This document shows, one piece after another, positions 16,373 to 23,270 of a DNA stretch of 23,270 bases. Under the pieces are notes generated by a model. That model did not search any database and was not told the origin of the DNA. It was given only the letters and a program-made list of their open reading frames with translations. Within the stretch, counting starts at the first letter, position 1. Every line of letters starts with the position of its first letter. Position numbers and translations under genes: made by a program. The stretch is from NCBI GenBank assembly GCA_002473165.1, contig DKSD01000025.1, positions 1-23,270 of the forward strand, given 5' to 3'. This DNA comes from Succinatimonas sp. UBA7265 (GTDB taxonomy: Bacteria > Pseudomonadota > Gammaproteobacteria > Enterobacterales > Succinivibrionaceae).

Positions 16373-18217
16373 ATGTTGAGGCTGTGGGGGCTCGTTTGTG
16401 CAACCGCTCTGGCGTTAGGCTCAGAGACATATTGCGCCACGATGTGGGAGGCAGGCGAGCTTAACTACTCAGATACTGAATCCGAGGTCTCGGCTTTTAT
16501 AAACACCGAGCGCAACACCCAGCTGCAGACCGTGCTTTGCGCTCGCAATTCAGGCTACTCCTACCGCTTCACGCTGCTGCTTCCCAAAACCTGTGACAAT
16601 GACATGGTCATCCAGGTGGGCGTGAAATCGGACACTTTAAAATCCACCGTCTATGCCGAGGTCTCAGGCAACAGCCTGGAGTTCCAGATCGATCAGCAGC
16701 TCATCATCAGCCTCAAAGACAGCCCGGTGCTTGAGTTCGAGTTTTCCAAGTCCGACGCTGATTTTCTGGGCCTGCCGGAACTGCTCTCCGTGCCGATGAC
16801 CGGCTCTGATCTCATTATGCGCAAGGTCGCCTCCGAGTGTACGGCGCTGTGCCTTACCAAGGATTTCTCCTGCGATCGCCAGCTGCTCTCCTCGATCCTT
16901 TGGCCAAACGGCGGTTTTTCCAAGACTCCGGTGCGCGACGATCTCGACACGCTGTGCACCCAGTTTAAGAACGGCCGTTTCTCGTTCGTGCCGAACGCGG
17001 CCTGCAAATTCGCGCTTGACCGCTTCTATCAGCGCTACGGCGTCGGCCCGCTGTCCTTCCTCGATGCCGTTTTCAACAAGAATGGCTCGCACTTTGAGAA
17101 GTACACAAAGCTGTGGAACGAGGCTGTGGGGCTGATCCCGGGCGGAACGCTGAGCCCCGGCACTGTGGCCGACGCCCGCGAGTGGTACCTTATGCTCTAC
17201 GCGCTCTCAGGCGATCGCCGCATTAAGCAGTTCCCGCAGTCCTACTACGATATTCTGAGGTACGAGGGCGATCCGACGACGGTGCTCTATGACACCGACA
17301 ACCGCTATGAGCTCGAGGAGCTTAAATACACCTCGGTGCTCTCAAGGCGCGCCCAGGGATCGCTAAAAGCGCTTGACACCATCCAGGAAGCCTTAAAGGA
17401 ATGGGCGGAATTTTACCGCGACTTCTCCCAGGCGCTTCCGCAGGCCAAAGAGGCGCAGGCTTTAAGGCCGCTCATCTACCGCAGCATGCTGCTGAGGATC
17501 TGGTACCTGGCCGGACAGCCTGAGGGCGTGGTGCTCAGGCAGAAGAACGCTTTCGTGCAGGGCACCGGCGGCAAGCTCTCGACGAAGGAGCGCCTGGAGT
17601 CGCTGTGCTCGTTCTTTGACGGCGAGGGCGGCAACGAGTACTTCTACGGCTCATCCGACTGCATCCGCGGTGTCTTTGCCGATCTCAGCTCAGGCGGTTT
17701 CGCCACGCCGCTGTTCTCTGAGCTTACGGACAAGTGGGATGCCTTTGCCAAAGCCTGGACGGATTCCGACTTTTATACCGACAGCGTCGATGACGCCGCA
17801 GGGCCCGAGTTCAGATCGAAGCTCACGCTGCCGCTTTTGACGTTCTACCGCATCTACGGCTTTGGCGATTATTTCCTGATGCGCCAGTGCATCGCCTCGC
17901 GCGATCCGGACATCTGCTCCTATGAAGCCTCGCGTTTTGCAAGAAGCGCCGCCCAGGAACTGCAGACCCGCCAGGACTCCATCGCCAAGGTCTCGCCTAA
18001 CGACGCCCAGAAACTGGGGAAGCTCTCGGAGCTGTGGAAGGATTATTTTGACGCTTTGGACCGGTATACGGCGGATCTTGAAAAAAGCGGGACGATCCCG
18101 CGCTGGAGAGTCGAACTGGTAAAGGGCATGGCCGCCGTGGAGCAAATGAACGCGCTGTTAAATCTCAGCTACGATCACGAGGAACTGCCTGACGAGACGC
18201 TCGAGAACGTCGATTAA
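16373..18217 (+). CDS. Putative secreted, cysteine-rich protein of unknown function
   Basis: I do not recognise this 614-residue protein. The first residues (MLRLWGLVCATALALGS) form a short positively charged and hydrophobic signal peptide, probably cleaved by signal peptidase I near 17-22; no clear lipobox is present. The mature part has about 12 cysteines (for example 21, 56, 74, 156, 160, 167, 195, 211), consistent with disulphides in the periplasm. Residues about 45-150 look beta-rich (YRFTLLLPKTCDNDMVIQVG, LEFQIDQQLIISL). The rest looks helical, with many aromatic and acidic residues, ending in an acidic tail. No membrane segments follow the signal. The start is uncertain: a TTG at 16364 has AGGG five bases upstream, while the ATG gives the neater signal peptide. 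An AT-rich leader with TATAAA at 16339-16344 may hold the promoter. Confidence 0.8.
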   Translation: MLRLWGLVCATALALGSETYCATMWEAGELNYSDTESEVSAFINTERNTQLQTVLCARNSGYSYRFTLLLPKTCDNDMVIQVGVKSDTLKSTVYAEVSGNSLEFQIDQQLIISLKDSPVLEFEFSKSDADFLGLPELLSVPMTGSDLIMRKVASECTALCLTKDFSCDRQLLSSILWPNGGFSKTPVRDDLDTLCTQFKNGRFSFVPNAACKFALDRFYQRYGVGPLSFLDAVFNKNGSHFEKYTKLWNEAVGLIPGGTLSPGTVADAREWYLMLYALSGDRRIKQFPQSYYDILRYEGDPTTVLYDTDNRYELEELKYTSVLSRRAQGSLKALDTIQEALKEWAEFYRDFSQALPQAKEAQALRPLIYRSMLLRIWYLAGQPEGVVLRQKNAFVQGTGGKLSTKERLESLCSFFDGEGGNEYFYGSSDCIRGVFADLSSGGFATPLFSELTDKWDAFAKAWTDSDFYTDSVDDAAGPEFRSKLTLPLLTFYRIYGFGDYFLMRQCIASRDPDICSYEASRFARSAAQELQTRQDSIAKVSPNDAQKLGKLSELWKDYFDALDRYTADLEKSGTIPRWRVELVKGMAAVEQMNALLNLSYDHEELPDETLENVD

Positions 18218-18260
18218 GCGCGGCTGAGAAGCAAATCACCGGGGGCTGGGCTACGGCAGC

Positions 18261-18289
18261 AAAAAGGGGAGCGCACGGCTCCCCTTTTT
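18261..18289. terminator. Bidirectional intrinsic terminator between convergent genes
   Basis: A perfect 12-bp stem (AAAAAGGGGAGC / GCTCCCCTTTTT) closes a 5-nt GCACG loop. The A5 and T5 flanks give a U-tract on both strands. It sits between the secreted-protein gene (ending at 18217) and dapD (ending at 18302), so it should stop transcription from both sides. Confidence 0.93.
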
Positions 18290-18301
18290 CCGGTCCAAAG
18301 C

Positions 18302-19147
18302 TTAGCCGTGGACTTCGTCCTGAGCCTCGCGCAGCAGGCTGTTGATGCCGACCTTGGAGAGCGTGCGCTCATCGACGTGCTTGACGATGATCGCCGCGTA
18401 CAGCGAGTATTTGCCGTCCTTTGATGGCAGGTTGCCGGCCACGACCACTGAGTGCGGCGGCACATAGCCGTAGGAGATCTCACCGGTGGTGCGGTCATAG
18501 ATGCGCGTGGACTTGCCTAAGAACACGCCCATGGAGATCACGGAGCCTTCGCCGACGATGCAGCCTTCGACGACTTCGGAGCGAGCGCCGATAAAGCAGT
18601 TGTCCTCCACGATCGTCGGGCCGGCCTGCACCGGCTCGAGCACGCCGCCGATGCCGGCGCCGCCTGCGATGTGGACGTTGCGGCCGACCTGGGCGCATGA
18701 GCCCACGGTCGCCCAGGTGTCCACCATAGTGCCGGAGCCCACATGGGCGCCGATATTGACGAACGAGGGCATGAGCACGGCGCCCGGCTCAAGGTAGGCG
18801 CCCTGGCGTACGACGGCGCCCGGGCACACGCGCAGACCTTCGCGCTCAAAGCGCTCGGCGGTGTAACCCTTGAACTTAAGCGGCACCTTGTCATAGTAAG
18901 CGCCGCCCGGGACCTCAGTCAGTTCCATGCCGCGGAGCCTGAACGACAGCAGCACCGCTTTCTTGATCCACTGGTTCGTGACCCACTGTCCGTCCTTTTT
19001 CTCGGCAACGCGCAGTTTGCCGCTGTCAAGACCGTCGAGCACGGACATGACGGCCGTCTTGATCTCGGCGGGAGCGGAGGCGGGGGAGAGGTGATCGCGC
19101 TGTTCAAACGCGCTTTCGATTACTGACTGCAGATCTGAGTCTGACAT
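18302..19147 (-). CDS. dapD: 2,3,4,5-tetrahydropyridine-2,6-dicarboxylate N-succinyltransferase
   Basis: Transfers succinyl from succinyl-CoA to tetrahydrodipicolinate in the lysine and meso-diaminopimelate pathway. The 281 residues (E. coli 274) comprise an N-terminal helical domain (1-100) and a left-handed beta-helix of hexapeptide repeats (about 105-230). Conserved segments are PSFVNIGAHVGSGTMVDTWATVG (127-149), with Asp143 at the usual catalytic position, HIAGGAGIGGVLEP, and FIGARSEVVEGCIVGEGSVISMGVFLGKSTRI. The ATG is preceded by AAGGAA about ten bases upstream. It lies 26 nt after glnD, the same order as in E. coli, and ends at the bidirectional terminator. Confidence 0.97.
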   Translation of the reverse strand: MSDSDLQSVIESAFEQRDHLSPASAPAEIKTAVMSVLDGLDSGKLRVAEKKDGQWVTNQWIKKAVLLSFRLRGMELTEVPGGAYYDKVPLKFKGYTAERFEREGLRVCPGAVVRQGAYLEPGAVLMPSFVNIGAHVGSGTMVDTWATVGSCAQVGRNVHIAGGAGIGGVLEPVQAGPTIVEDNCFIGARSEVVEGCIVGEGSVISMGVFLGKSTRIYDRTTGEISYGYVPPHSVVVAGNLPSKDGKYSLYAAIIVKHVDERTLSKVGINSLLREAQDEVHG

Positions 19148-19173
19148 TTTGCGTTATTCCTTGCGGCGGCCTT

Positions 19174-21822
19174 TTAATTCTCATCCAGCGCTTCATGAAG
19201 CGCCTGCGACAGTTCCGCCTTTTTGCTGTCGCCAAGCGGCATCCCGTTGACGTCGGTGACGGTAAAGAAATCGTCAGCGCGTTCGCCGGTGGTGTTGATC
19301 CTGGCGGCGCTGATGAAACACCCGCACCTGCCCAGTATTATTCCGATCTTAGCGAGCAGTCCCTCTCCGTCAAGGGTGGAGACCTCAAAGGATGTGTGCC
19401 CGGAGCCCTCGTCAGTGAGGAAAGAGATGCGCGTGGGCACCTTGAACAGATGGGCTGAATCCCGCTTTAACTCAATGTCTTTACCCGCATCCTCAAGTTG
19501 GGCGAGGATCGACTTGCGCAGCGAATTCAGTCGATCGCTGTCCAAGGGCTGGTTTTTGCGCGTTTGAAACTTTATGGTGCATAAAACGTGATTATGGTGC
19601 GTTAAAAAGACCTGTGCACTAAAAACGTTCAAATGCTTTAAAGCCATGGCCGCGGTGATCGACCCAAAAAACGTCGGCGACGTCGAGCGGTACCAGACTA
19701 AAAGCTCCGTGCCTAAAGGTCCGAGCTGGGCAAAGAGGATGAGCGGGCGATCGCCTTTGGGAAAGCGCACGATATTGCGGGCGTGCCAGCGGATCTCCGC
19801 AGGCGGGTAGTGGATGAAGTACGACGTCGGGAAGAGCGCGAAGTAACGCAACAGATCGGACTTTTTGATCTCAGGCGAGCTCTCAATGATGAGCTGCTGG
19901 TTCTCCTGGGCTTTGAGCCCGGCGTCGAGGGCGCCGTCCCTGCCGCCGCGCAGCACCTGACGCACCGAGAGGTACAGCTGCCGGAAGATCGAATCCTTCC
20001 ACGAGTTCCACTCGTGCTCGTTCGTCGCCTGCACATCGGCTACGGTAAGGCAGTAGAGCATGTTGAGGTGCTCTTCGTCGCGCAGCTGCGCGGCAAAGCG
20101 GGAGATCACCTCGGGATCGGAGATGTCGCGGCGCGTGGCCGTGATCGAGAACAGCAGGTGGCTGCGAATCGTCCAGCAGATGAGCTCGGTCTGGTAGGGC
20201 GCAAAAGAGTGCAGCTGGCAGAAATTGTAGGCGATCTTCGCGCCTTCCTCGGCGTGGTGCCCGCCGTGGCCCTTGGCGATGTCGTGGAGGAACGCGGCGA
20301 CCAGGAGCAGTCCGGGCTCCGTGAGCTTGCGGATCACGGAGGCAAAGCCCGAGTAGATCGGCTCATCGCGCTGCTGCAGCGTCACTAGGTTTGTGAGCAC
20401 GCGGATCGTGTGCTCGTCCACGGAGAACATGTGGAACATGTCAAACTGCGTCAGGCCTTCGATGCGCTCCCATTGCGGCATGTAGGCGCTGAGCACGCGA
20501 GTCTCGTGCATCAAAGGCAGCGCGACGGCCTGGGCTTTGGGATCGGTGAGCACCGCTTTGAAGATCCCGCGGCACTGCGGCAGCTCGATGAGATAGGACG
20601 TGAGGGCGCGGCGGGCGTCGCGCAGGGCCTTGAGGCAGTTGACGTGGATGGCCTTGATCGCCGGGCGCGAGGCGATGGCGCGAAAGAGCTCGAGGATCAT
20701 GCCCGGATCGTCTGAGAAGAGATCGTGATCGAGCACATCTATGTACTTGCCGCGCTGCACGAAGACCGAGTTTAAAAACACCGGCTCGTCCTCGCCGTCA
20801 AGGCGGCCGCGGATGGAGATCGTCTCCAGCTGGATTACGATCTCATTGAGCTCGCGGACGCGCCTGAACGTGCGAAACAGGGCGCGCATCATGGTCTCGA
20901 CCGGAGCGTTGCCCTGCGAGCCGTAGCCTAAGAGCGCTGCGGCCGACTTCTGGGAGTCGAGCGTCAGGCGGTTCGAGCCCCGGGCGCACAGGTGCAGCGC
21001 GTAGCGCACTTCAAAAAGGAAGGCGCGGCACTCGATAAATTCGCTGTACTCGTCCTCGGTGAGGAGTCCGGCCTGGAGCATCTGCGAAGGATCGTGCGCG
21101 CCAAAGCGCAGCGCGGCTATCCACTGCATGACCTGCAGATCGCGCAGACCGCCTGGGTTGTTCTTGACGTCAGGCTCTATGGAGTAGACGGTGTCCTTGT
21201 ACTGGTGGTAGCGTTCGCGCATCTCCGAGACTTTGGCGTCGAGGAAGCGCCCGGGGTCCCAGGCGTTGTCCTGGGTGATGCGGCGCAGCAGCAGCTCTGC
21301 GACGTCGCCGGAGCCTGCGATGAGGTGGTTCTCTAAAAGGTTCGTGCGCACGGTGATATCGCCGCGAGCCTCGATGAGCGTGTCACTGACGGTGCGCACC
21401 GACGAGCCTAAATCAAGCTTAATGTCCCAAAGGAATGAGATAAACGATTCAAGCTTTTCCTGGGTTGAGGCCTCAATGGGCTCGGCCGAGGAGACGATCA
21501 ATATGTCGATGTCTGATCCCGGGAACATCTCGGCGCGGCCGTAGCCGCCTACGGCGAGCATGGCAAGCGTGCCGTCGGCGCCTAAGCCGAAGCTTAAAAA
21601 CAGCCTTGAGAGCAGCGAGTCGAAAAAAGCGGTGCGCGCATCCAGCAGCGGCCCGACCGCATAACCCTCGGCAAAGCGCTCTGAGAGCCAGGCCTGATAG
21701 CGCTTTATAAGTTCGCGGCACGCTTTGACGTCGGTTAATCTGGCGCCCTGCTCATCAAAGGGGTGCGCGAGGGCAGGGGCGCCTTCGATGACGCGCCTGG
21801 GGACTGAGATGGTCTCAAACAT
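19174..21822 (-). CDS. glnD: Bifunctional uridylyltransferase/uridylyl-removing enzyme GlnD
   Basis: Nitrogen sensor that adds or removes UMP on PII proteins according to glutamine level. At 882 residues it is full length (E. coli 890). The nucleotidyltransferase motif GGYGRAEMFPGSDIDILI lies at 92-109. The HD hydrolase domain has His471 (VDEHTIRVL) and the metal-binding pair H513-D514 in HDIAKGHGGHH. Two C-terminal ACT domains follow, near 704-780 and 796-882. The second looks normal (TLDGEGLLAKIGIILGRCGCFISAARINT); the first is divergent, lacking the usual TTRDG.A.DTF.V pattern. The start has GGAAGG about eight bases upstream. It sits 28 nt after map and 26 nt before dapD, suggesting cotranscription. 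Confidence 0.96.
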   Translation of the reverse strand: MFETISVPRRVIEGAPALAHPFDEQGARLTDVKACRELIKRYQAWLSERFAEGYAVGPLLDARTAFFDSLLSRLFLSFGLGADGTLAMLAVGGYGRAEMFPGSDIDILIVSSAEPIEASTQEKLESFISFLWDIKLDLGSSVRTVSDTLIEARGDITVRTNLLENHLIAGSGDVAELLLRRITQDNAWDPGRFLDAKVSEMRERYHQYKDTVYSIEPDVKNNPGGLRDLQVMQWIAALRFGAHDPSQMLQAGLLTEDEYSEFIECRAFLFEVRYALHLCARGSNRLTLDSQKSAAALLGYGSQGNAPVETMMRALFRTFRRVRELNEIVIQLETISIRGRLDGEDEPVFLNSVFVQRGKYIDVLDHDLFSDDPGMILELFRAIASRPAIKAIHVNCLKALRDARRALTSYLIELPQCRGIFKAVLTDPKAQAVALPLMHETRVLSAYMPQWERIEGLTQFDMFHMFSVDEHTIRVLTNLVTLQQRDEPIYSGFASVIRKLTEPGLLLVAAFLHDIAKGHGGHHAEEGAKIAYNFCQLHSFAPYQTELICWTIRSHLLFSITATRRDISDPEVISRFAAQLRDEEHLNMLYCLTVADVQATNEHEWNSWKDSIFRQLYLSVRQVLRGGRDGALDAGLKAQENQQLIIESSPEIKKSDLLRYFALFPTSYFIHYPPAEIRWHARNIVRFPKGDRPLILFAQLGPLGTELLVWYRSTSPTFFGSITAAMALKHLNVFSAQVFLTHHNHVLCTIKFQTRKNQPLDSDRLNSLRKSILAQLEDAGKDIELKRDSAHLFKVPTRISFLTDEGSGHTSFEVSTLDGEGLLAKIGIILGRCGCFISAARINTTGERADDFFTVTDVNGMPLGDSKKAELSQALHEALDEN

Positions 21823-21850
21823 GCCAGGACCTTCCGGACAGGGATCTCGC

Positions 21851-22642
21851 TTAGCTGTTATGGATCACGCGCGGGAAATCCTCGTCTTTGCGGAGCGTGA
21901 GGACTTCAACGCCATCGGAAGTCACGAGCAGGGTGTGCTCCCACTGGGCCGAGGGCTGGTGATCGGCCGTGGTGACGACCCAGCCGTTCTTTTTATTGAC
22001 CTTAACCTTCCAGGTGCCGGCGTTGATCATGGGCTCTATGGTAAAGCACATGCCTTCCTCAAGCAGCAGATCGTTGCTGTTGCGGTAGTGGAGCACTTGC
22101 GGATCCTCGTGGAAGCCGGTGCCGATCCCGTGGCCGCAGTAGTCGCGCACGATGGAGAAATGGTATTTGTCAGCGATCTTCTGGATGGCTTCGCCCACCT
22201 CGGTGAGGTTGGCACCGGGGCGCACGGTGCGGATGGCTGCGTACATGCCTTCCTGGGCGCAGCGGACGAGTTGCTCGTTGCGGATCGAGGTCTTGCCGCC
22301 TACGATGTACATCTTTGAGGTGTCGCCGTGGTAGCGGTCTTTGAGCACGGTGACATCGATATTGACGATGTCGCCTGTGTGCAGATGCTGCGGGCCGGGG
22401 ATGCCGTGGCACACGACCTCGTTGACGCTGATGCACGTGGCTTTGGGGTAGCCCTCGTAGCCTAAGTCTGCGGACACGGCGTGCTCGGTGTTGACGATAT
22501 AGTCGTTCATGCGATCGTCAAGTTCCTCGGTCGTGACGCCGGGGACGACAAAAGGCTCGATGTACTCCAGGACCTGGGCCGCCAGCGCGCCTGCTGTGCG
22601 CATCTTTTCGATCTCAGATGCTGATTTTAAAGAGATATCCAT
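21851..22642 (-). CDS. map: Type I methionine aminopeptidase
   Basis: Removes the initiator methionine from nascent proteins. In the 263 residues all five metal ligands are in place: D96 (VNIDVTV), D107 (HGDTSK), H171 (GHGIGTGFHEDP), E203 (TIEPM) and E235 (QWEHTLLV), plus His79 in CHGIPGP. Length and lack of an N-terminal extension fit bacterial type Ia. The ATG follows CCTTTAAA and has no visible Shine-Dalgarno sequence, which is odd for such a gene; no better start is seen. A promoter with a perfect TATAAT lies about 40 bases upstream. First gene of map-glnD-dapD. Confidence 0.96.
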   Translation of the reverse strand: MDISLKSASEIEKMRTAGALAAQVLEYIEPFVVPGVTTEELDDRMNDYIVNTEHAVSADLGYEGYPKATCISVNEVVCHGIPGPQHLHTGDIVNIDVTVLKDRYHGDTSKMYIVGGKTSIRNEQLVRCAQEGMYAAIRTVRPGANLTEVGEAIQKIADKYHFSIVRDYCGHGIGTGFHEDPQVLHYRNSNDLLLEEGMCFTIEPMINAGTWKVKVNKKNGWVVTTADHQPSAQWEHTLLVTSDGVEVLTLRKDEDFPRVIHNS

Positions 22643-22682
22643 TTTAAAGGTTCAGTAAAAAACGTTAATTTTGCTGAGCCTC

Positions 22683-22688
22683 ATTATA
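22683..22688 (-). promoter_or_regulatory. -10 box of the map-glnD-dapD promoter
   Basis: On the minus strand a perfect TATAAT lies 40 bases before the map ATG. The spacing of about 17 bp reaches only CCTAAG, so no good -35 is visible. Transcription would begin near 22676 and give a leader of roughly 35 nt. Confidence 0.5.
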
Positions 22689-22739
22689 CTTGCTTGCGCC
22701 ACTGACTTAGGGACGGCTTTGAGAACAGTGGAAAAAAAC

Positions 22740-23045
22740 TCAGCGCGCGGCCCAGTAGGCGCGGCGGCGCATACAATCTCGTTTCTCCTCTTCAGCCTCT
22801 TCATTCGCGGTCTGGATCATTTTTGACCAGTAGCTGGCTGAGGGCTCACGGCTCTCACCGGATCTCTTTTTTTCCTGCGCTTCGTATTCAGGGCGCCTTT
22901 CAAAAGGCAGGCATTCGCGATCGGCGCAGGCGCGCAGGAAGATGCGCACTGCCTCGGACATGGAAAGGTGCAGGCGGCCAAAGACTTTTAAAGCCTCTTC
23001 TTTAAGATCGTGGTCTATTGCCACGGAAATGGTGGTAGCGGCCAT
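22740..23045 (-). CDS. RelB/DinJ-family antitoxin, apparently without toxin
   Basis: The 101-residue protein has the ribbon-helix-helix N-terminus of RelB/DinJ antitoxins: a beta strand ATTISVAID (3-11), DLKEEALKVFGRLHLSMSEAVRIFLRACA (helices about 13-41), then RECLPFERRPEY, which matches the 'xxLPFxxR' turn of DinJ. Such proteins dimerise, bind their own operator and neutralise a RelE/YafQ RNase. The C-terminal half (about 55-101) is highly charged and longer than in E. coli DinJ (86 residues). A GGAG lies about 12 bases before the ATG. Normally the toxin follows within a few bases. Here 97 bases with the map promoter follow and no toxin frame is seen. Seven T residues come right after the stop codon and may be part of a weak terminator. 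Confidence 0.85.
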   Translation of the reverse strand: MAATTISVAIDHDLKEEALKVFGRLHLSMSEAVRIFLRACADRECLPFERRPEYEAQEKKRSGESREPSASYWSKMIQTANEEAEEEKRDCMRRRAYWAAR

Positions 23046-23270
23046 AAATTAATCGTTCTCCGTTAAAGAAAGCGGTTACAATCAAACAGCGCCGTAATTT
23101 ACTAAAATGTTCGCCGTTTTGCAAGCGCTCGCTGCTTGTTACTTTAATCCGATCGCGCGCGTAGAAGTGGTGTAATTTTAGAGCTGTGATTCTCTAAGTG
23201 AAGGTGTCTTTGTTATACCGCAAATTTTCTCTTACAAGGGGGTGCGGGGGGGGGAGGCTTCTCTTTAAAG
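23046..23270. other. Gene-free region with a G9 homopolymer
   Basis: No open reading frame or RNA gene is supported in these 225 bases. Near the end a GGGGG run (23238-23242) is followed by TGC, then nine consecutive G (23246-23254), then AGG. The minus strand should carry the antitoxin promoter, but no hexamer pair with good spacing stands out (TTGTAA and TATAAC are only 14 bp apart). Confidence 0.5.

Noticed and set aside
22643..22739. Toxin gene downstream of the antitoxin
   Set aside because: The 97 bases hold the map promoter and leader and no open frame of useful length.
1..23270. CRISPR array, tRNA/rRNA genes, prophage or insertion sequence ends
   Set aside because: No regularly spaced repeats, cloverleaf or rRNA-like sequence, integrase or transposase with paired terminal repeats was found by reading; only the decayed AAA-ATPase relic and the Rpn-like gene hint at mobility.

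Overview
The window is a chromosomal segment of roughly 60 % GC from a gammaproteobacterium. The full Na+-translocating NADH:quinone reductase operon, the map-glnD-dapD order, an xseB-ispA-dxs run and E. coli-sized PheS/PheT all point there. The short intergenic gaps and the presence of PD-(D/E)XK 'transposase-family' and AAA-ATPase-like gene debris would suit an anaerobic gut or rumen gammaproteobacterium of the Succinivibrionaceae type. That placement is inference from gene content and style; no rRNA or other marker is present to fix it.

Layout. (1) Positions 61-967, minus strand: a stand-alone Rpn-like PD-(D/E)XK nuclease gene with its own candidate promoter and a good terminator. (2) Positions 1237-9562, plus strand: a tight string pheS-pheT-xseB-ispA-dxs-yajQ-ampG with gaps from overlapping to about 30 nt, probably one transcription unit. 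It joins phenylalanyl-tRNA synthetase, exonuclease VII small subunit, isoprenoid precursor and farnesyl diphosphate synthesis, a YajQ nucleotide-binding protein and a muropeptide permease. (3) Positions 9563-10242: about 680 bases with no intact gene. It holds a decayed AAA-ATPase-like gene on the minus strand, a long bulged hairpin and the nqr leader. (4) Positions 10243-16152, plus strand: nqrABCDEF, all six Na+-NQR subunits, closed by a strong intrinsic terminator. (5) Positions 16373-18217, plus strand: a large cysteine-rich putative secreted protein I do not recognise. (6) A symmetric bidirectional terminator at 18261-18289 separates this gene from the convergent minus-strand block dapD-glnD-map (18302-22642), which has a promoter with a perfect TATAAT box in front of map. 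(7) Positions 22740-23045, minus strand: a RelB/DinJ-type antitoxin with no toxin next to it. It is followed by 225 bases with a nine-G homopolymer and no gene.

Functionally, Dxs makes DXP and IspA makes farnesyl diphosphate. This feeds undecaprenyl phosphate and quinone side chains, which links loosely to AmpG (peptidoglycan recycling) and to Na+-NQR (quinone reduction). GlnD and DapD serve nitrogen sensing and lysine/meso-diaminopimelate synthesis, and Map trims N-terminal methionine. I did not find a convincing new defence or mobile system. The least explained items are the secreted protein after nqrF, the AAA-ATPase relic with coding signal in two frames, the structured DNA before nqrA and an apparent excess of the octamer GCGATCGC.
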